A stretch of DNA of 64,000 nucleotides from Glycomyces arizonensis DSM 44726 (GTDB lineage Bacteria > Actinomycetota > Actinomycetes > Mycobacteriales > Micromonosporaceae), in contig NZ_AXWO01000018.1 of assembly GCF_000482705.1 (NCBI RefSeq), forward strand, positions 1 through 64,000, given 5' to 3'. The position numbers were made by a program, and so were the translations under genes. The notes under the pieces are model-generated. The model searched no databases. It was not told the origin of the DNA and worked only from the letters and a program-made list of their open reading frames with translations. Positions 19,685-28,447 of the stretch are shown here, piece after piece; position 1 is the first letter of the stretch, and every line of letters begins with the position of its first letter.

Positions 19685-21505
19685 CTAACCGGTTTCGGCC
19701 AGGCACCGCAGTGGTTGTGGTGCTACGCACAGCGACTCTATTGTCCCTCGGGAGGGGAGGAGGCGTAAGTCCGTGATCTGACAGATCGGCGCGCCGGCCG
19801 AGACGACGTCGCCGATGGCCACTTCCAGGCCCGACACGGTGCCGGACTTGTGCGCCTCGATCGGCTGCTCCATCTTCATGGCCTCCAGGACCACGATGGT
19901 GTCGCCCTTGACGACGCTCTGGCCGTCGGACACGGCGACCTTGACGATCGTGCCCTGCATCGGCGAGGGCAGGTTGTCCCCGCCGACGGCCGGACCGGCG
20001 TCGGACTTCTTCTTCGGGCCGCGCTTGCGCGGCTTGGCCGAGGCGGCCGGGCTCAGCAGCCCTGCGGGGATCGACACCTCGAGGCGCTTGCCGCCGACCT
20101 CGACGACGAGGCTGGTGCGGTCCTCGGCCTCGCCGACCTCGGCGGTGGCGTCGAAGGGGGCGAGCGTGTTGTCCCACTCGGTCTCGATCCACCTCGTGTG
20201 GACCGTGAAGTCCTCGGCGAAGGCGGGATCGGCGACGACGGCCCGGTGGAAGGGCAGGACCGTGGCCAGCCCCTCGACCTCCATCTCGGCCAGCGCGCGC
20301 CGCGAGCGCTGCAGGGCCTCCTCGCGGGTGGCGCCGGTGATGACGACCTTGGCCAGCAGCGAGTCGAAGTTCCCGTCGATGACGGTGCCGTCCTCGATGC
20401 CGGTGTCCACCCGGACGCCCGGCCCGGACGGCAGCTTGATGGCGGTGACGGTGCCGGGGGCGGGCAGGAAGCCGCGACCGGGGTCCTCGCCGTTGATGCG
20501 GAACTCGATGGAGTGGCCGCGCGGCTCGGGGTCCTCGGTGCGGTCGAGGGCCTCGCCGGAGGCGATGCGGAACTGCTCGCGCACCAGGTCGATCCCGGAG
20601 GTCTCCTCGGAGACGGGGTGCTCGACCTGGAGGCGGGTGTTCACCTCGAGGAAGGAGATGGTGCCGTCGGTGCCGACGAGGAACTCGACGGTGCCGGCCC
20701 CGTGGTAGTCGGACGCCTTGCAGATCGCCTTGGCGGCGCTGTGGATCGTGGCGCGCTGCTCGTCGTTCAGAAACGGCGCGGGCGCCTCCTCGACGAGCTT
20801 CTGGTGGCGCCGCTGGAGCGAGCAGTCGCGGGTGCCGACGACGATGACGTTCCCGTGCGTGTCGGCCAGGACTTGGGCCTCGACGTGGCGGGGCCGGTCG
20901 AGGTAGCGCTCGACGAAGCACTCGCCGCGCCCGAACGCGGCCTCGGCCTCGCGGACGGCCGACTCGAACAGCGCGGGGATCTCCTCGCGCTCCCGGGCCA
21001 CCTTCAAGCCGCGCCCGCCGCCGCCGAAGGCGGCCTTGATCGCCACCGGCAGCCCGTGCTCGTCGGCGAAGGCGGTGATCTCCTCGGCGTCCTTGACCGG
21101 CTCCTTGGTGCCGGGCACGAGCGGCACGTCGGCGCGCATCGCGAGGTGGCGGGCGGTGACCTTGTCGCCGAGGTCGCGAATGGACTGCGGGGTGGGGCCG
21201 ATCCAGGTGATCCCGGCGTCGATGACGGCCTGGGCGAAGTCGGCGTTCTCCGAGAGGAAGCCGTAGCCGGGGTGGACGGCGTCGGCCTCTGAGCGCTCGG
21301 CGATCCGGATCAGCTTGTCGATACGCAGGTACGTGTCGGCTGCGGTGACGCCGTCGAGGGCGAACGCCTCGTCGGCGAGGAGGGTGTGGGGAGCATCGCG
21401 GTCGCCGTCGGCGTAGACGGCGACGGACGCGAACCCGGCGTCCCGGCAGGCCCGGATGACTCTCACTGCGATCTCGCCGCGGTTGGCGATCAATACCTTG
21501 CGCAC
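19685..21505 (-). CDS. Acyl-CoA carboxylase alpha subunit (biotin carboxylase + biotin carrier)
   Basis: A 606-residue fusion: biotin carboxylase ([19 protein letters not shown] at the N-terminus, ATP-grasp loop AAFGGGGRG near 165, catalytic [12 protein letters not shown] near 285) and a C-terminal biotinyl domain with the attachment lysine in EAMKMEQP near 545. It supplies carboxybiotin to an acetyl/propionyl-CoA carboxylase beta subunit that is not in the window. The start is GTG 21505. Homologs usually end shortly after the motif CQIT; here the frame runs on for ~28 residues ([12 protein letters not shown]...), which looks like read-through into former 3' DNA. Confidence 0.9.
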   Translation of the reverse strand: MRKVLIANRGEIAVRVIRACRDAGFASVAVYADGDRDAPHTLLADEAFALDGVTAADTYLRIDKLIRIAERSEADAVHPGYGFLSENADFAQAVIDAGITWIGPTPQSIRDLGDKVTARHLAMRADVPLVPGTKEPVKDAEEITAFADEHGLPVAIKAAFGGGGRGLKVAREREEIPALFESAVREAEAAFGRGECFVERYLDRPRHVEAQVLADTHGNVIVVGTRDCSLQRRHQKLVEEAPAPFLNDEQRATIHSAAKAICKASDYHGAGTVEFLVGTDGTISFLEVNTRLQVEHPVSEETSGIDLVREQFRIASGEALDRTEDPEPRGHSIEFRINGEDPGRGFLPAPGTVTAIKLPSGPGVRVDTGIEDGTVIDGNFDSLLAKVVITGATREEALQRSRRALAEMEVEGLATVLPFHRAVVADPAFAEDFTVHTRWIETEWDNTLAPFDATAEVGEAEDRTSLVVEVGGKRLEVSIPAGLLSPAASAKPRKRGPKKKSDAGPAVGGDNLPSPMQGTIVKVAVSDGQSVVKGDTIVVLEAMKMEQPIEAHKSGTVSGLEVAIGDVVSAGAPICQITDLRLLPSRGTIESLCVAPQPLRCLAETG

Positions 21506-21662
21506 GCTCCGCAGTGTAATGGCCGGGTATCCGAGACCGGGGGCCCGTCGAAGACCATGGCCCATGGAAATAGGTATAAAGCGGGCAGGTTTTGTAGTGT
21601 TCCGACAGCTGGCATTGTCGATTTTTTGAGGTGATCTACCGAACGTTCGTTAAGGCCGGTGC

Positions 21663-22337
21663 TCACCGGAACGTCTGCTGCCAGTGCTCGACCGCCGGGT
21701 TCACGTAGCGGTCTGAGCGGATCGACTCGCGCCACTGCTCGCCCTCCTTCGGCCCGACGTCCTGCCCGAGTTCGAGCTCGCCGGACTCGATCCGCTCGGC
21801 GGTGGACTCGCACCACTCGGCGTCGGTCGCCATCAGGTCGATCTGCCGCTTGATCAGCGCGCGGACGTGCGAAGGCAGGAAGTACTCCTCCCGTCCGCAG
21901 GTGAACTCGCCGGTGGTGGAGGCCAGCAGCACCGTCATCGCGTCGATGCGCGCGTAGAGGACCTCGGTGCGCTGCCGCAGCAGGGCCGTGTTCTCGCTCT
22001 TGCTGAGCACGTTCGCGAACGACCACGCGGTGTGGAACGGGTCGTCGGCCGGGGCCACCTCCCACAGCTTCTCGCGCAGCAGCCGCTGAAACTCGCTCTC
22101 GCCTGTCACAGTGATCCGATACGTTGTCCGGGCGGGGCGGTCGTCCACCGACTCGGTGGCCACGACCTCGATCAGGCCGTCGGCGGTGAGCTTCTTCAGC
22201 GCGTGGTAGATCGAGCCCGCGCCGATCTCGGTCACCCCCGGCATCCGCCACGAGTCGAGCTCGCGGCGCACCAGGTAGCCGTGGACGGGGCCGAGCCATC
22301 TGACCAGGCCCAAGACGAGAAGACGCGTGCTCCACAT
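21663..22337 (-). CDS. PadR-family transcriptional regulator
   Basis: A 224-residue regulator. The winged helix covers residues ~1-85 (LGLVRWLGPVHGYLVRREL, GAGSIYHALKKLTADGLIE) and a helical C-terminal domain follows. It diverges from a DrrAB-type exporter, the classical arrangement for PadR repressors responding to the exported compound. On the minus strand a TATAAT box (22346-22351) lies only 8 bp from the ATG, so the mRNA is probably leaderless. Confidence 0.88.
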   Translation of the reverse strand: MWSTRLLVLGLVRWLGPVHGYLVRRELDSWRMPGVTEIGAGSIYHALKKLTADGLIEVVATESVDDRPARTTYRITVTGESEFQRLLREKLWEVAPADDPFHTAWSFANVLSKSENTALLRQRTEVLYARIDAMTVLLASTTGEFTCGREEYFLPSHVRALIKRQIDLMATDAEWCESTAERIESGELELGQDVGPKEGEQWRESIRSDRYVNPAVEHWQQTFR

Positions 22338-22502
22338 GCGGCCATATTATAGCGTTGACTAACCCTCTGACTAGACGGATACCTGATTGCAAGCCATGTG
22401 GCACGCCATCTATAGTCAAATTTGAACAAGGAAGGCGGTCCGGCGGGCCGCACCGAACACCACAGCGTCGAACGCTGACCGGAACCCACCCGTGAGGTAC
22501 CC
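22338..22502. promoter_or_regulatory. PadR/DrrAB divergent control region
   Basis: Toward the exporter: -35-like TTGCAA (22387-22392), an 18-bp spacer, and -10 TATAGT (22411-22416). Toward padR: -10 TATAAT read on the minus strand (22346-22351). TAGTCA occurs three times: twice on the minus strand inside 22353-22374 and once on the plus strand at 22413-22418, overlapping the exporter -10. These are plausible PadR contact sites. Confidence 0.6.
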
Positions 22503-23474
22503 ATGCTCATTGAAACGAAGGGGCTGAAGAAGGTCTTCAAGTCCCGCGGGAAGGAGGTCGAGGCCGTCCGCGGCGTCGACCTCTCCGTGAAAGAAGGGGA
22601 GATATTCGGACTCCTCGGCCCCAACGGGGCCGGGAAGACCACCACGATGCGGATGCTCTCCACCCTCATCGAGCCCAGCGAGGGCCACGCCTCCGTCTGC
22701 GGCCACGACCTCGCCTCCGACCAGGCCGGCGTTCGCCGCGACATCGGCTACGTCGGCCAGGAGGGCGGCACCTGGGGGGAGGTCACCGCCCGCGAGGAGC
22801 TCATCATGCAGGGCCGCCTGTACGGCATGTCCAAGAAGACCGCCGCGAGGCGCGCCGCGACCGTCCTCGAGGCCTTCCAGCTCACCGAGTTCGCCGACCG
22901 CAACATCAAGACCTACTCCGGCGGCCAGAAGCGCCGCCTCGACATCTCGCTCGGCATCATGCACGAGCCGAAGCTCCTGTTCCTCGACGAGCCCACCACC
23001 GGTCTCGACCCGCAGTCCAGGGCCCACATGTGGGACGAGGTCCGCGCCCTGCGCGAACGGGGCACCGCGGTCTTCCTGACCACGCACTACCTCGACGAGG
23101 CCGACGCCCTGTGCGACCGGCTCGCCATCATCGACCACGGCGAGATCGTCGCCGAGGGCACGCCCACGGCGCTCAAGAAGGAGGTCGCCGGGGACGTCGT
23201 CGCCATCGGCGTCAACGAGCGGCACGACGAGGCCCGCGCCATGCTCGACGCCAAGGACTTCGTCCGCGAGGTCGAGGCCGGCGAGCCCGACCCCGCCACC
23301 GGCACCGCCGTCATGCGCCTCTACGTCGACGACGGCTCCACCGCCCTGCCCGAGCTGCTGCGCGCCCTCGACGGCGCCGGCATCGCGGCCGCGTCCATCG
23401 AGCTGCACCGGCCCAGCCTCGACGACGTGTTCCTGAAGCAGACCGGCCGCTCGCTGCGCGAGGAGGAGTCCTGA
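22503..23474 (+). CDS. DrrA-type ABC transporter ATP-binding protein
   Basis: A 323-residue daunorubicin-resistance-type ATPase: Walker A GPNGAGKTT near 40, signature YSGGQKRRLD near 138, Walker B LLFLDEPTTGLDP near 158, and H-loop TTHYLDEAD. The extra C-terminal ~90 residues are the DrrA-specific regulatory domain. It pairs with the permease that starts 1 bp after its stop codon. Probably controlled by the divergent PadR protein. Confidence 0.92.
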   Translation: MLIETKGLKKVFKSRGKEVEAVRGVDLSVKEGEIFGLLGPNGAGKTTTMRMLSTLIEPSEGHASVCGHDLASDQAGVRRDIGYVGQEGGTWGEVTAREELIMQGRLYGMSKKTAARRAATVLEAFQLTEFADRNIKTYSGGQKRRLDISLGIMHEPKLLFLDEPTTGLDPQSRAHMWDEVRALRERGTAVFLTTHYLDEADALCDRLAIIDHGEIVAEGTPTALKKEVAGDVVAIGVNERHDEARAMLDAKDFVREVEAGEPDPATGTAVMRLYVDDGSTALPELLRALDGAGIAAASIELHRPSLDDVFLKQTGRSLREEES

Positions 23475-23475
23475 C

Positions 23476-24249
23476 ATGAAAGCCCTGCGAGACACCTGGC
23501 TCGTCTACTCGCGAGCCATGATGCTCAACGTCAAGCAGCCCGTGTGGCTCGTCGTCATGCTCATCCAGCCGCTGTACTTCCTGATCTTCTTCGCGCCGCT
23601 GCTGAACTCGTTCGACGACGTGCCCGGCGGCATGCCCGGCTTCGAGTCCGGCGCGATGGAGACGTTCGTGCCCGGCCTGATCATCATGATGGCCCTGTTC
23701 GGCTCCACGTTCGTCGGCTTCGGGCTCATCGCCGAGCTGCGCCAGGGCGTCATCGAGCGGATGCGGGTCACCCCCGTCAGCCGCGTCGCGCTCCTGATCG
23801 GACGGACCCTCTCGACGGTCACCACGACGCTCGTCCAGGCGCTCATCCTGGTGGTCCTCGCCTCGCCGCTCGGCGGCCTGACGATCTACTGGCCCGGCGT
23901 GTTCCTCATGTTCGGGATCATCGTCCTGACCTCGTTCATGCTCGGCGCCCTGTCCTACGGCGTCGCGATCGTCCTCAAGAGCGAGGACACCCTCGCGCCG
24001 ACGCTGAACACGCTCGTCCAGCCGGTCATGCTGCTCTCGGGCATCATGCTGCCGATGGCGCTGGCCCCGAGCTGGCTCCAGAACGTCGCGAACTTCAACC
24101 CGTTCTACTACGCCGTCGAGGCGGCCCGGGCGCTGTTCGCCGGCGAGCTGGAGAGCGACTTCGTCTGGCAGGCCGCCCTCTTCATCGGCGGCCTGGCCGT
24201 CCTGCTGGTCGTCTGGGCCAGCCGCAAGTTCGCCCGCGCCGTCGCGTAG
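23476..24249 (+). CDS. DrrB-type ABC-2 transporter permease
   Basis: A 257-residue permease with six hydrophobic segments. The ABC-2 signature region is GLIAELRQGVIERMRVTPVSR near residue 78, and the C-terminal FNPFYYAVEAARALFAGE block is typical of the DrrB/NodJ group. Together with the preceding ATPase it forms an efflux pump for hydrophobic or antibiotic-like compounds; the substrate is unknown. A strong hairpin follows. Confidence 0.9.
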   Translation: MKALRDTWLVYSRAMMLNVKQPVWLVVMLIQPLYFLIFFAPLLNSFDDVPGGMPGFESGAMETFVPGLIIMMALFGSTFVGFGLIAELRQGVIERMRVTPVSRVALLIGRTLSTVTTTLVQALILVVLASPLGGLTIYWPGVFLMFGIIVLTSFMLGALSYGVAIVLKSEDTLAPTLNTLVQPVMLLSGIMLPMALAPSWLQNVANFNPFYYAVEAARALFAGELESDFVWQAALFIGGLAVLLVVWASRKFARAVA

Positions 24250-24274
24250 GGCGCCCGCGAGGAAACCGGGAGAC

Positions 24275-24315
24275 GACGAGCCGCCGCCGGAGGCCTCCTC
24301 CGGCGGCGGCTCGTC
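24275..24315. terminator. 19-bp perfect hairpin between convergent genes
   Basis: Arms 24275-24293 and 24297-24315 with a 3-base loop fill the 71-bp gap between the exporter permease and the convergent nucleotide-sugar dehydrogenase. Confidence 0.85.
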
Positions 24316-24320
24316 CCGCC

Positions 24321-25598
24321 TCAGAGCGTCTCGACGCCCTCGGCGCCCCGCAGGGCGCCGCGCGTGTCCAGGACCGCGACGCCGGAGGGCATGGCGGCCG
24401 CGGTGTACTCGCCGTGGTCGGTCAAGAGGACCACCAGGTCGGCCTTGGCGTCGCCCAGGTCGCCGACGCGCTCGACCTCGTGCCCGGCCACGGTCCACGA
24501 TGTCACGTGCGGGTCGTGGTAGGCCACTTCGGCGCCCGCGTCGATGAGCTTCTTCGCCACCGGCTCGGCCGGCGACTCGCGCTGGTCGGCGATGTCCGGC
24601 TTGTAGGTGACGCCCAGCAGCAGCACCCGCGCGCGCGACAGCGCCAGGCCGTTCTCGTTGAGGCGCGACATCGCCCGGCCGACCACGTACTCGGGCATCC
24701 GGTTGTTGATCTCCTGGGCCAGCTCCACGAACCGGAACGGGTAGCCGAGGGTGCGGACCTTGTAGGACAGGTAGTTCGGGTCGATGGGGATGCAGTGCCC
24801 GCCCACGCCGGGGCCGGGGTAGAACGCCTGGTACCCGAACGGCTTGGTCTTCGCCAGGCCGATCGCGTCCCACAGGTCCACGCCGAGCTCGCGGCAGAAG
24901 ACGGCCATCTCGTTGACCAGGGCGATGTTGACGTGCCGGTAGGTGTTCTCCAGCAGCTTCGCCATCTCGGCCTCGCGGGTGCCCCGCGCCTCGACGACGG
25001 TGTCGACGAACCGGCCGTACAGCCCGGCCGCGGCCGCGGTGCAGGCGGGGGTGAGGCCGCCGACGACCTTGGGGGTGTTGACGATCCCGTAGACGGGGTT
25101 GCCCGGGTCGACGCGCTCGGGGGAGAAGGCGAGGTGGAAGTCCTCGCCGGCCTTGAGGCCGTTCTTCTCCAGGATCGGCGCGACGACCTCCTCGGTGGTG
25201 CCCGGGTAGGTCGTGGACTCCAGCACCACCAGGGTGCCGGGCATGAGGTGATCGCCGACCGAGCGGGCGGCGGCGGTGACGGCGCCGAGGTCGGGGCCGC
25301 CGGCCTCGGAGAGCGGGGTCGGCACGCAGATGACGACGGCCTTCGCCCGCGCCTGGACCGACGGGTCGGTCGAGGCGGTGTATCCCTGGCCGAGCATGGC
25401 GGCGAGCGCGTGGTCGTCGATGTCGTCGATGTGGCTGGACCCGCCGTTCAGCGCGTCGACGACGCGCTGCGAGCGGTCGAGGCCGACCACGGTGAGCCCC
25501 TTGGCGACGGCCGCTTGAGCGAGCGGCAGGCCGACGTAGCCCTGGCCGACGATGACGAGATCGATCGGCTTCTCGCCGGCATGCTCATTCGATGCCAT
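24321..25598 (-). CDS. Nucleotide-sugar dehydrogenase (UDP-HexNAc 6-dehydrogenase, WbpA/WecC type)
   Basis: A 425-residue four-electron dehydrogenase: Rossmann motif VIVGQGYVGLPLAQAA near residue 15, catalytic Cys269 in GVGGHCIPIDP, and a C-terminal UDP-binding half (YKPDIADQRESP). PGPGVGGHCIPIDPNYLSYK is characteristic of UDP-N-acetylglucosamine/mannosamine dehydrogenases rather than UDP-glucose dehydrogenase. It would make UDP-HexNAc uronic acid for the surface polymer cluster starting divergently at 25941. ATG 25598 has AAGGA 8 nt upstream. Confidence 0.85.
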   Translation of the reverse strand: MASNEHAGEKPIDLVIVGQGYVGLPLAQAAVAKGLTVVGLDRSQRVVDALNGGSSHIDDIDDHALAAMLGQGYTASTDPSVQARAKAVVICVPTPLSEAGGPDLGAVTAAARSVGDHLMPGTLVVLESTTYPGTTEEVVAPILEKNGLKAGEDFHLAFSPERVDPGNPVYGIVNTPKVVGGLTPACTAAAAGLYGRFVDTVVEARGTREAEMAKLLENTYRHVNIALVNEMAVFCRELGVDLWDAIGLAKTKPFGYQAFYPGPGVGGHCIPIDPNYLSYKVRTLGYPFRFVELAQEINNRMPEYVVGRAMSRLNENGLALSRARVLLLGVTYKPDIADQRESPAEPVAKKLIDAGAEVAYHDPHVTSWTVAGHEVERVGDLGDAKADLVVLLTDHGEYTAAAMPSGVAVLDTRGALRGAEGVETL

Positions 25599-25940
25599 AG
25601 TGGAGTCCTTTGCGGTTCGGTGGGAGGTGGTGCGGGTGTACGCGCCCTGAGATTAGCAATATCAGAGCCCGCCGATCTGACCAGGGCGAACATAGGAATT
25701 TATTCGAAATCAGTTCACTTCGCGGCCATCTGCGGGCAAGGCGGCGGCCAATTGCGATGATTGTTCACCTATTGATGTGCAAGAGTTCATCGTCGGTCCG
25801 ATTTACTCGGCGTGTCGTTCGAATGGCGCCGAACACACGCCGAAAATCGCAGTTCACATGTCCGAACGCACTATCGCGCGCGTGACTCGCGCCGTATTCA
25901 TGGGGCATCGCGGTTGCCGCTGCGGGGTTAGTATTCATCC
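25599..25940. promoter_or_regulatory. AT-richer divergent region of the glycopolymer cluster
   Basis: No gene is seen in these 342 bp. GTTCAC occurs at 25713-25718, 25763-25768 and 25852-25857. The middle copy, in TTGTTCACC, has a counterpart in the next divergent region of the cluster (29948-30097). A TAGTAT box at 25929-25934 lies 6 bp before the ATG at 25941, consistent with a leaderless transcript for the plus-strand glycosyltransferase. Confidence 0.45.
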
Positions 25941-27047
25941 ATGCCCGCATTGAGCATCGTCATCCCCGTCTACCAAGCCGAGGATTACCTCGCGGGGTGC
26001 CTCGACACGATCGTCGGCGGCGGAGACCAGCTCGAGATCATCATCGCCGACGACTGCTCGCCCGACCGCTCGCGCGCCATCGCCGATCGCTACGCCCGCA
26101 GCGACCGGCGCATCCGCGTGGTGTCCACACCCGGCAACGCCGGGTCCGGACCCGCCCGCAACTTCGGCCTGCGCCACGCCACCGGCGACTACGTCTGGTT
26201 CGTCGACGCCGACGACGAGCTCAAGCCCGGCGCGGTCGACCGCGTCATCGCCGCCGTCGCCGACAGCGAAGACCAGCCCGACGTCGTGCTCGTCCAGCAC
26301 GACAAGGTCCGCGACACCGGCACCGTCGAACTCGGCGAGCTCGCCGACCTCGCCGACCAGAGCCCCGTCGACCTCGACGGGTTCACTCTGGAGGAGTGGC
26401 CGCAGATCGTCGACTACACCCACACGCCGTGGACGAAGGTCTCCCGCCGCGAGTTCCTGACCTCGATCGACCTGGACTTCCCCTCCGGCTGGTACACCGA
26501 CATCCCCTGGACGTACGGGCTGTTCCGCCGCGCCAAGCGCATGTCGGTGGTCACCGACTGCTGCTACCAGTGGCGCCAGCGGGCCGGATCCTCCATCACC
26601 CGCACCCGCGACGACCGGCACTTCGACGTGTTCACCCAGTGGCAGCGCACCTGGGACGACTTCGCGGGCGTCGACGACACCGGCGTGCGCGTCGCCCTGT
26701 TCAACCACATGGTGTGGCACCTGCTGCTCGTCATCGGCAACACCGAGCGCGTCGACCCCAAGCGGCGGCGCGAGTTCTTCCGCCGCACCTCCGAGCTGTA
26801 CCGCCGCTACCACCCCGGGCCGGAGGCGTGGCGGCCCGCCCCCGGCACCACCGGCCTCAAGCAGCGCCTGCTCGCCGCCCGCGCCTACCTCGGATACGAG
26901 GCCCTGCGCCAGGTCTGGCGCCTCGGCCAGGGCACCAGGCGCCTCCTGGGCGGCACCGCGGCCTCAGCCGCGGAGGCGGCGCAGGACGCCGCGAGCGCGC
27001 CGGGCCAGTCCGTCGGCCCCCCGCCGGGAGGCACCGCCGGCCCCTGA
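25941..27047 (+). CDS. GT2 family glycosyltransferase (TagF N-domain-like)
   Basis: A 368-residue GT-A fold enzyme: N-terminal LSIVIPVYQAEDYLAGCLD, nucleotide-binding IIADDCSPDRS, donor/metal motif FVDADDEL near residue 93. The ~200 residues that follow (VVTDCCYQWRQRAGSS region) resemble the GT2 halves fused to CDP-glycerol glycerophosphotransferases in actinobacteria. It has no CDP-glycerol transferase domain of its own. The Ala/Gly/Pro-rich C-terminal tail overlaps the convergent glycosyltransferase gene by 84 bp. Acceptor and donor are unknown. Confidence 0.82.
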   Translation: MPALSIVIPVYQAEDYLAGCLDTIVGGGDQLEIIIADDCSPDRSRAIADRYARSDRRIRVVSTPGNAGSGPARNFGLRHATGDYVWFVDADDELKPGAVDRVIAAVADSEDQPDVVLVQHDKVRDTGTVELGELADLADQSPVDLDGFTLEEWPQIVDYTHTPWTKVSRREFLTSIDLDFPSGWYTDIPWTYGLFRRAKRMSVVTDCCYQWRQRAGSSITRTRDDRHFDVFTQWQRTWDDFAGVDDTGVRVALFNHMVWHLLLVIGNTERVDPKRRREFFRRTSELYRRYHPGPEAWRPAPGTTGLKQRLLAARAYLGYEALRQVWRLGQGTRRLLGGTAASAAEAAQDAASAPGQSVGPPPGGTAGP

Positions 27048-28418
27048 CGCCGAGCCGCGCAGCGCGTCCACCAGCGGCCCTTCGGCGACGTGCCGGGCGC
27101 CCCACACGTCGGCGATGTCCACGCCCAGGTGGGCGGCCCTCGCCGCGGCGGCGGTGCGCACCAGGCGGGCGGTCCCCTCGGGAAGCGCGACCTCGAGCCT
27201 GCCGAGCCGGGCCTCGTTCGCATGGGCGATGAGCGATTCGACCGCGTCGGCGCGCGGCTTCGCCTTCGCCGGCAGCCAGATCCGGTACGGCACGGCCGGG
27301 TCGTCCGCGACGCCCGACGCCAGGCGGACCCGCGGCTCGCCGCGGAACGCCTCGGCCAGCAGCCGCGCCTCCAGGTCCGGGTCGTCCAGCGGGGCGCCGC
27401 GCTCGGGCAGCGGCCGCGGCCACTCGCCCAGCAGCGTCACCCGCACGTCCGGGACCGTCCCGGCCAGGACCTTGTCGACGCAGGCCTCGGCGCCCGGCCC
27501 GGCGTCGACGAACACCTCCGCCAGCGGCGTGTCCCAGCCGCGCCGCGCCCGGGGGCGCTTGACGTCCAGCTCCGGCACCCGGTTGGCGATGTGCGGCTTG
27601 CGGTAGCGCTTCGCCAGGTCCCCGCGGGCGGCGATCTGGCGCGGCCCCAGGTGCCACGACGAGGAGCCGCCGTCGGGCACGAACACCGCCCCGGCCTGGT
27701 GCAGCCGGTAGCCGAAGACCGTGTCCGAGCCGAGGATCACGTCCGCGTCCATCCCTCCCGAGGCCTCGAACAGGGCGCGCGGCACCGAGAACGTGGCGCC
27801 CACCAGGACGCGGAACGCCCGGTGGTCGGCGCCCTTGAGCGCGTCGGTGCGCTCGATGATCGCCTCGATCCACTGCGGCTCGGAGTCCTCGACGGCGAAC
27901 AGCCCCGCCGCGTCCCCGTCCCCCACCCGCTTGTGCACCTCGGCCGGGTCCAGGTCGCCGTCGGCGTAGTCCACGAACCGCTTGTGGCCCAGGACCGCCA
28001 GGTAGTCGGCGGCGTGGTGCCAGCGCATCTGCGACTCGACGTGGTCGGCGAACGCCAGCATGTCCGAGTCGAGCCGGAGGACGACGTCGCCGTCCGAGCG
28101 CTCGACCCCGGAGTTCGTGGCGTGCGCCGAGGCCCAGCCGCCCGGCAGCGGCGGCACGATCCTCGTGTTCGCCGGGCGCAGTTCGGGCAGGCGCAGGGCC
28201 GGATCGGAGCCGTCGTCGACGACGACGACCTCCAGCAGGTCCTCCGGATAGGTCTGCGCGGCCAGCGCCGCGAGCACCACGTCGAGCCGCTCCTGGTGGC
28301 CCTGCGCGGGGATGACGACGCTGACGCTCAGTCGCGGCGTCCAATCGCCGGTCGGCGGGGCGACCGCCCCGTAGTCGTTGCACCGGATGGTCGGCTCGGT
28401 TCCTGCTGTCGAAGGCAC
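26964..28418 (-). CDS. GT2 family glycosyltransferase (paralog A)
   Basis: A 484-residue GT2 enzyme: SVSVVIPAQGHQERLDVVLA near residue 30, VVVVDDGSDPAL near 60, metal motif LRLDSDML near 105, and a C-terminal domain of ~230 residues of unknown role. GTG 28418 is preceded by GAGGAG at good spacing; the frame stays open further upstream only as shadow of the next gene. It is clearly paralogous to 28448-29947: both carry QMRWHHAADYLAVLGHKRF and similar flanks. The family resembles polymer glycosyltransferases of actinobacterial cell-wall clusters. Its 3' end overlaps the convergent gene by 84 bp. Confidence 0.85.
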   Translation of the reverse strand: MPSTAGTEPTIRCNDYGAVAPPTGDWTPRLSVSVVIPAQGHQERLDVVLAALAAQTYPEDLLEVVVVDDGSDPALRLPELRPANTRIVPPLPGGWASAHATNSGVERSDGDVVLRLDSDMLAFADHVESQMRWHHAADYLAVLGHKRFVDYADGDLDPAEVHKRVGDGDAAGLFAVEDSEPQWIEAIIERTDALKGADHRAFRVLVGATFSVPRALFEASGGMDADVILGSDTVFGYRLHQAGAVFVPDGGSSSWHLGPRQIAARGDLAKRYRKPHIANRVPELDVKRPRARRGWDTPLAEVFVDAGPGAEACVDKVLAGTVPDVRVTLLGEWPRPLPERGAPLDDPDLEARLLAEAFRGEPRVRLASGVADDPAVPYRIWLPAKAKPRADAVESLIAHANEARLGRLEVALPEGTARLVRTAAAARAAHLGVDIADVWGARHVAEGPLVDALRGSASGAGGASRRGADGLARRARGVLRRLRG

Positions 28419-28447
28419 CGTGGTCTCCTCTGGTTCTCGCTTCGGTC

